Source: Bradyrhizobium sp. AZCC 1719 | Lineage (GTDB): Bacteria; Pseudomonadota; Alphaproteobacteria; Rhizobiales; Xanthobacteraceae | Assembly: GCF_036924525.1 (NCBI RefSeq) | Contig: NZ_JAZHRU010000001.1 | Coordinates: 4,493,001 to 4,557,000, forward strand | Reading direction: 5' to 3' | Length of the DNA stretch: 64,000 nucleotides | Shown: positions 59,689 through 64,000 of the stretch, one piece after another | Position numbering within the stretch: position 1 is the stretch's first letter | How the letters are laid out: every line of letters starts with the position of its first letter | Notes under the pieces: generated by a model | The model's input: the letters and a program-made list of their open reading frames with translations, nothing else | The model's database searches: none | What the model was told of the DNA's origin: nothing | Translations under genes and position numbers: made by a program

Positions 59689-60549
59689 ATGCCGATCAAC
59701 TACGAACAGCTCATGGCCCTGAAAAATCTTGGCCAGAAATACGCCTATACCGACCGCGAGGTGATGCTCTACGCCTACGGCATCGGCATGGGCGCCGATC
59801 CGATGGATGAGAACGAACTCGCCTTCGTCAATGAAGGCACGCTGACGCCGCGTCCGCTCAAGGTCGTGCCGACCTTCGCCTCGGTGGCAGCCTGGGGCTC
59901 AAGCCCCGGTGAAATGAACCTCAACCGTGTCATGGTGGTCGATGGCGAGCGCGACATCACCTTCCACAAGCCGCTGCCGAGCGCGGCCAAGATCACGGCC
60001 GACTCGACCGTGCTCGACGTCTTCGACAAGGGCAAGGACAAGGGCGCCGTCATCCGGCACCAGACCGTGCTGAAGGATGAGAACGGCGACAAGCTCGCAA
60101 CGCTGGTCGCCTCGCGTTTCGCCCGCGGCGACGGCGGCTTTGGCGGACCTTCCGAAGGCCAGCCCGAACCGCACCAGGTGCCGAGCCGGGCGCCCGACAA
60201 GATCGTCGACATCACGACGCGGCCGGACCAGGCGCTGGTCTATCGTCTGTGCGGCGACCGCAACCCGCTGCACTCAGATCCCGAGTTTGCGAAGAAGGCC
60301 GGCTTTCCGCGGCCGATCCTGCACGGCATGTGCACCTACGGCATCACCTGCCGCGGCGTGCTGCAGACCTACGCCGACTACGATCCGTCCGCCTTCAAGC
60401 AGCACGTCGCGCGGTTTTCCTCGCCGGTCTATCCCGGCGAGACTGTGACGATGGAGATGTGGAAGGACGGCAACGTCATCTCGTTCGAGGCCAAGGTGAA
60501 GTCGCGCGGCGTCACGGTGATCAAGAGCGGCAAGACGGTGCTGGGTTAG
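59689..60549 (+). CDS. MaoC-family (R)-specific enoyl-CoA hydratase
   Basis: The 286-residue protein has two hot-dog folds. The second carries the hydratase-2 motif: residues 195-214 include DRNPLHSDPEFAKKAGFPR, with the catalytic Asp and His, followed by PILHGMCTYGITCRGVL. The first repeat (YAYGIGMGADPMDENELAFV) resembles the N-terminal half of eukaryotic MFE-2 hydratase. It should hydrate trans-2-enoyl-CoA to (R)-3-hydroxyacyl-CoA for the dehydrogenase encoded next. A signal for localisation is absent. Confidence 0.92.
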   Translation: MPINYEQLMALKNLGQKYAYTDREVMLYAYGIGMGADPMDENELAFVNEGTLTPRPLKVVPTFASVAAWGSSPGEMNLNRVMVVDGERDITFHKPLPSAAKITADSTVLDVFDKGKDKGAVIRHQTVLKDENGDKLATLVASRFARGDGGFGGPSEGQPEPHQVPSRAPDKIVDITTRPDQALVYRLCGDRNPLHSDPEFAKKAGFPRPILHGMCTYGITCRGVLQTYADYDPSAFKQHVARFSSPVYPGETVTMEMWKDGNVISFEAKVKSRGVTVIKSGKTVLG

Positions 60550-60557
60550 AGCACTCT

Positions 60558-60648
60558 GTCATTCCGGGGCGCGCGAAGCGCGAACCCGGAATCTCGCGCC
60601 ACAATCTCCGGATTCCGGGTTCAGCCCTGCGGGCTGCCCCGGAATGAC
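60558..60648. repeat. Palindromic intergenic repeat, GTCATTCCGGGGCGCG family
   Basis: GTCATTCCGGGGCGCGCG on the left is answered by GCTGCCCCGGAATGAC on the right, with GAACCCGGAATC/GATTCCGGGTTC inside. It is the second copy in this window of the family at 8974-9075. Confidence 0.85.
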
Positions 60649-60671
60649 GAAATCAACAGGGAGAACACACC

Positions 60672-61550
60672 ATGGGATTGCTCGACGGCAAGGTAGCCAT
60701 CATCACCGGTGCAGGCGGCGGGCTCGGTGAGGCCTACGCCAAACTGTTCGCGCGCGAGGGCGCAGCGGTCGTGGTCAACGACCTCGGCGGTCCCCGCGAC
60801 GGTTCCGGCGCCGACGTCTCCATGGCGCAGAAGGTGGTCAATTCCATCAAGGAAGAGGGCGGCCGCGCCGTCGCCAATGGCGCCGACATCTCGACAATGG
60901 CCGGCGGGCAATCGGTATTCGACGACGCCATCAAGAATTTCGGCCGCGCCGACATCCTGGTCAACAACGCCGGCATCCTGCTCGACGAGACGTTTGCCAA
61001 GGCCAAGGAGGCCAATTGGGACAAGGTGATCAGGGTGCATCTCAAAGGCACGTTCTGCTGCACCCAGCCGGTGTTCAAATGGATGCGCGAGAACGGCGGC
61101 GGCGTCATCGTCAACACCTCCTCGACCTCGGGCCTGATCGGCAATTTCGGCCAGACCAACTATGGCGCCGCCAAGGGCGGTATCTGGGGACTGTCAAACG
61201 TGCTGGCGATCGAAGGCCGCAAGTACAACATCCGGGTCTGGACCCTGGCCCCGGGCGCGCTGACCCGCATGACCGCAGGCCTGCCGCGCTATAAGGAGAA
61301 CCCCGGCGCCGCGCTCGGGCCTGACGGCATCGCGCCGGCCGTGTTGTACATGGTCAGCGATTTGTCGGGCGACCAGACCGGCAAGGTGCTCGGCGTCTCC
61401 GGCCCGCGCGGGGTTCGCGAGATGCGGATGATGGAAATGGAAGGCTGGAAGCCGCCGTTCACGGGCTGGAAGGCCGAGGACATCGTGACCCATGCCAAGG
61501 AGATCTTCTTCTCCGAGGAGCAGATCAAGATGGGCGCACGCCGGTTCTAG
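60672..61550 (+). CDS. Short-chain dehydrogenase, MFE-2-like (R)-3-hydroxyacyl-CoA dehydrogenase
   Basis: The 292-residue SDR starts MGLLDGKVAIITGAGGGLGE and has AVVVNDLGGPRDGSGADVSM, NNAGILLD, catalytic Ser in SSTSGLIGNFGQTNYGAAKG with Tyr-x-x-x-Lys, and AIEGRKYNIRVWTLAP. VVNDLGG, GNFGQTNY and LAIEGRKYNI are characteristic of the dehydrogenase half of eukaryotic HSD17B4/MFE-2. It probably oxidises the (R)-hydroxyacyl-CoA made by the MaoC protein to the 3-keto form for the thiolase. The C-terminal 50 residues extend beyond the usual SDR core. Confidence 0.93.
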   Translation: MGLLDGKVAIITGAGGGLGEAYAKLFAREGAAVVVNDLGGPRDGSGADVSMAQKVVNSIKEEGGRAVANGADISTMAGGQSVFDDAIKNFGRADILVNNAGILLDETFAKAKEANWDKVIRVHLKGTFCCTQPVFKWMRENGGGVIVNTSSTSGLIGNFGQTNYGAAKGGIWGLSNVLAIEGRKYNIRVWTLAPGALTRMTAGLPRYKENPGAALGPDGIAPAVLYMVSDLSGDQTGKVLGVSGPRGVREMRMMEMEGWKPPFTGWKAEDIVTHAKEIFFSEEQIKMGARRF

Positions 61551-61577
61551 TTCGTCCCGGTAGAGGAGAGGCCCGCC

Positions 61578-62030
61578 ATGCTCGCGTTGCGGCCTGCACG
61601 TCCGGAAGAAGGGCCTGCTCTCACCGAGCTGTGCCTGCGCTCCAAAGCCGTGTGGGGATATGACGACACGTTCATGCAAGCCTGCCGCAAGGAGCTCACG
61701 CTGACACCGGCGACCATTCTGGCGTCCCAGGTGCAGGTCGCCGAGCTGAACGGCCGTCTCGCAGGCATCGCGGAGGTGAAGTCCAGCGGCGACACGGCCC
61801 AGCTTGAGAAACTGTTTGTTGAACCGGCCTTGCTGCGCACTGGTGCGGGCCGAAAGCTGCTCGATTGGGCCAAAGCCACCGCCCGCGCGGCCGGCGCTAC
61901 GGCGCTGGTCATCGAGGCTGATCCTGACGCGGCCGACTTTTACCGCCGCATGGGAGCCGTCGACGACGGCCTTGTTCCATCGGGCTCCATCCCGGGCAGG
62001 CTCATTCCGAGGCTCAATCTGCCGCTTTGA
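61578..62030 (+). CDS. GNAT-family N-acetyltransferase
   Basis: The 150-residue protein starts after GGAGAGG. The acetyl-CoA loop is KLFVEPALLRTGAGRKLLDWA with R-x-G-x-G/A, followed by LVIEADPDAADFYRRMGAVDD. It is in the same direction as the dehydrogenase gene, 27 bases downstream, and could use acetyl-CoA from the pathway, but its acceptor is unknown. Confidence 0.9.
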   Translation: MLALRPARPEEGPALTELCLRSKAVWGYDDTFMQACRKELTLTPATILASQVQVAELNGRLAGIAEVKSSGDTAQLEKLFVEPALLRTGAGRKLLDWAKATARAAGATALVIEADPDAADFYRRMGAVDDGLVPSGSIPGRLIPRLNLPL

Positions 62031-62101
62031 GGCATAGGTTAGTTGGTGGTATCCATGCCGCAGATGTTCCATTCCGTTAGCCCCTGCCAAAGAAGGTAAT
62101 C

Positions 62102-63055
62102 ATGAAACTCACCGCCCAGGCCGCAGGCACCTTCGCGATTGCGCCGACGCCGTTCCACGATGACGGCCGCATTGACGAGAAGTCCATCGACCGGCTGACC
62201 GACTTCTACGCCGAAGTCGGCTGCGACGGCGTCACCGTGCTCGGCATTTTGGGCGAGGCGCCGAAACTCGATGCTGATGAGGCCGAGCAGGTGGCGATCC
62301 GCTTCGTCAAGCGCGCCAAAAACATGCAGATCATCGTCGGCGTCTCGGCGCCGGGTTTTGCCTCGATGCGTTCGCTGGCGAAGGCGTCGATGGATGCCGG
62401 CGCCGCTGGCGTGATGATCGCTCCGCCGCCGCATCTGCGCACCGACGAACAGATCACGGGCTATTTCAAGCAGGCGCAGGAAGCGATCGGCGACGACATT
62501 CCCTGGGTGCTGCAGGACTATCCGCTGACGCTCAACGTCATCTTCACGCCCGCCGTGATCCGCAAAATCGTGATGGATAGCCCGTCCTGCGTGATGCTCA
62601 AGCACGAGGACTGGCCGGGCCTGGAGAAGATCTCGACGCTCCGAAACTTCCAGAAGGACGGCTCGCTGCGGCCGCTCTCAATCCTGGTCGGCAATGGCGG
62701 GCTGTTCCTCGATTTCGAGATGGAGCGCGGCGCCGACGGCGCCATGACCGGCTACGCTTTCCCGGAACTGTTGATCGACGTTGTGAAGCTGTCGAAGGCC
62801 GGCAAGCGCGACGCCGCGCACGATCTGTTCGATGCGCATCTGCCGCTGATCCGCTACGAGCAGCAGCCAGGCGCGGGCCTGTCGGTGCGCAAATACGTGC
62901 TGCAGAAGCGCGGCATCATCTCCTCCAGCGCGCAGCGCAAGCCGGGCGCGACGATTACGGCAACAGCAAAGGCCGAAGTCGATTATCTGCTGTCGCGGGT
63001 CGCGCGCGTCGACCGCCGCGCCAATCTGCAACCGCAATCCAGTGCGGCGGGCTAG
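62102..63055 (+). CDS. DapA/N-acetylneuraminate-lyase superfamily aldolase
   Basis: The 317-residue TIM barrel has GTFAIAPTPFHDDGRIDEKS, TVLGILGEAPKLDADEAEQV (position of the GTTGE motif), QDYPLTLNVIFTPAV and the Schiff-base lysine in VMLKHEDWPGLEK. The GTTGE threonines are altered to GILGEA, so it is not a standard dihydrodipicolinate synthase. Such variants cleave or condense 2-oxo acids. It precedes the NUDIX gene by four bases. Confidence 0.9.
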   Translation: MKLTAQAAGTFAIAPTPFHDDGRIDEKSIDRLTDFYAEVGCDGVTVLGILGEAPKLDADEAEQVAIRFVKRAKNMQIIVGVSAPGFASMRSLAKASMDAGAAGVMIAPPPHLRTDEQITGYFKQAQEAIGDDIPWVLQDYPLTLNVIFTPAVIRKIVMDSPSCVMLKHEDWPGLEKISTLRNFQKDGSLRPLSILVGNGGLFLDFEMERGADGAMTGYAFPELLIDVVKLSKAGKRDAAHDLFDAHLPLIRYEQQPGAGLSVRKYVLQKRGIISSSAQRKPGATITATAKAEVDYLLSRVARVDRRANLQPQSSAAG

Positions 63056-63059
63056 TCAC

Positions 63060-63860
63060 ATGGCCGAAGCCGTCGCCCCGCGTCCTGCATCCACGATCCT
63101 GCTGCTGCGCGACAGCGCAGACGCCAGGGAAATCGAGGTCTTCATGATGGTTCGCCATTATGAGATCGACTTCAATTCCGGCGCGCTGGTATTTCCGGGC
63201 GGCAGTGTCGACAAGGGCGACAAGGAGATCATCGCGCGGCCCGAGCTCTATTCGGGCGGCGAGGGGCTCGATGAGGCGACGCTGAGCTTTCGGATTGCTG
63301 CGATCCGCGAAACGTTTGAGGAGAGCGGCATCCTGCTGGCACGGCCCAAGGGGGCGACGGCGCTGATCGATGCCAAGCGCGCCAGCGAGATCGAGGCGGC
63401 ACATCGCGCCGACCTCTGTGACAGCAAGATCACCTTCCTCAACGTACTGGCCGACAACGGCATGGTGCTGGCGCTCGACGAGCTCGTGCCCTATGCCCAC
63501 TGGATCACCCCGGAGGGCATGCCCAAGCGGTTCGACACCTGGTTCTTCCTTGCCGCCGCGCCACCCGAGCAGGTCGGCGCCCATGACGGCAGGGAATCCA
63601 CCGACTCGATCTGGGTGTCGCCGCGCGAGGCGCTGGAGGGCGGCGAGAGCGGGCGCTTCAAGCTGCCGTTCCCGACCACCCGCAACCTGATCAAGCTCGG
63701 CAAGCAGGCCAGCGTGAAAGCTGCGCTCGACGACTCCAGAGGCAAATCGGTCGTCACCGTGACGCCGGTCATGACCCGGAACAATGGCGGCCGCCAGCTC
63801 CGCATTCCCCCCGAAGCCGGCTATGACGGCGAGGTATTCGAGGTCGGCTCGGTCGGCTAG
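63060..63860 (+). CDS. NUDIX hydrolase, NUDT19-like
   Basis: ATG at 63060 gives 266 residues. The NUDIX helix has SFRIAAIRETFEESGILLAR, the REUxEExGU core, with an insert between the expected glycine and this helix as in peroxisomal NUDT19-like CoA diphosphatases. The N-terminal VAPRPASTILLLRDSADARE and the strand VMMVRHYEIDFNSGALVFPGG fit the same subfamily. It would split CoA or acyl-CoA to 4-phosphopantetheine derivatives and 3',5'-ADP, which suits the CoA cluster. Confidence 0.88.
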   Translation: MAEAVAPRPASTILLLRDSADAREIEVFMMVRHYEIDFNSGALVFPGGSVDKGDKEIIARPELYSGGEGLDEATLSFRIAAIRETFEESGILLARPKGATALIDAKRASEIEAAHRADLCDSKITFLNVLADNGMVLALDELVPYAHWITPEGMPKRFDTWFFLAAAPPEQVGAHDGRESTDSIWVSPREALEGGESGRFKLPFPTTRNLIKLGKQASVKAALDDSRGKSVVTVTPVMTRNNGGRQLRIPPEAGYDGEVFEVGSVG

Positions 63861-63945
63861 CATAGTTCGACGGGTAACGAAGTATCTATGTATGTCCGCG
63901 CGGTAGACTCTGCTTCGAAGGCAATTGAGAACGGGCCGGCGAAGC

Positions 63946-64000
63946 ATGGCAGAAGCACATCCGCGACTTGCGGGCACGGCGACCGAACTGGCACTGCTGC
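63946..64000 (+). CDS. Start of an unidentified gene, 3' end outside window
   Basis: An ATG at 63946 opens MAEAHPRLAGTATELALL and stays open to the end of the window. Eighteen codons are too few for family assignment. It lies 85 bases after the NUDIX gene in the same direction. Confidence 0.4.
   Translation, partial: MAEAHPRLAGTATELALL

Noticed and set aside
1..64000. CRISPR arrays, tRNA or rRNA genes, complete insertion sequences or prophage genes
   Set aside because: Looked for evenly spaced short repeats, cloverleaf features, transposase motifs and phage structural genes; none was found by eye.

Overview
The window is GC-rich chromosomal DNA from an alphaproteobacterium, most likely Bradyrhizobium or a close Nitrobacteraceae relative. 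The inference rests on several things seen together: an ATP12-type F1 chaperone gene, a GcrA-like protein, a second FtsZ, Bug-type binding proteins, small exported proteins of kinds common in Bradyrhizobium, and many short palindromic intergenic repeats of the kinds scattered through Bradyrhizobium chromosomes. I saw no rRNA, tRNA, CRISPR array, complete insertion sequence or prophage.

Positions 1-12000 carry mostly core genes: the 3' part of a Do-like protease, rarA and a TPR protein with 4-base overlaps; a minus-strand four-gene HxlR operon with a palindrome in front; an exported esterase; an RluC pseudouridine synthase; an exported amidohydrolase; ATP12; and a FliK-C protein translationally coupled to a stand-alone FlhB C-terminal domain. 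Positions 12000-16500 hold an island of exported hydrolases (class D beta-lactamase, class C-type serine hydrolase, dienelactone-hydrolase-like enzyme). At 16559-18090 lies an acyl-CoA carboxylase beta subunit broken by one missing base. Positions 19800-22700 hold an FtsZ paralogue between an HTH/coiled-coil protein and a membrane/coiled-coil protein.

Positions 23600-37000 are accessory and scarred: an ADPS-like flavoenzyme, a Tat amidase, fused fragments of a substrate-binding protein and a flavoprotein, a pobA/O-methyltransferase pair, a GST remnant, a membrane spermidine-synthase-like protein and a PIG-V-type fragment, with two gene-poor stretches near 30.3-31.3 kb and 36.1-37.0 kb. A two-component system follows, then a mixed set of small enzymes, regulators and exported proteins up to 50 kb, including a decayed cytochrome c gene.

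The last 14 kb is metabolic. A single-chain indolepyruvate ferredoxin oxidoreductase is followed, after a GcrA-like gene and an S9 peptidase, by a co-directional CoA-linked cluster: SCPx-like thiolase, DUF35 Zn-ribbon partner, MaoC hydratase, MFE-2-like short-chain dehydrogenase, GNAT, DapA-like lyase and an NUDT19-like NUDIX hydrolase. The hydratase, dehydrogenase and thiolase look like split bacterial counterparts of peroxisomal D-bifunctional beta-oxidation; the substrate is not evident from sequence.

No single spectacular new system stands out. The best leads for something undescribed are the FtsZ-paralogue neighbourhood, the FliK-C/FlhB-C pair, the possibly leaderless GcrA paralogue, the pobA/methyltransferase pair, an orphan terminator suggesting a small RNA, and an exported Arg/Trp-rich protein.
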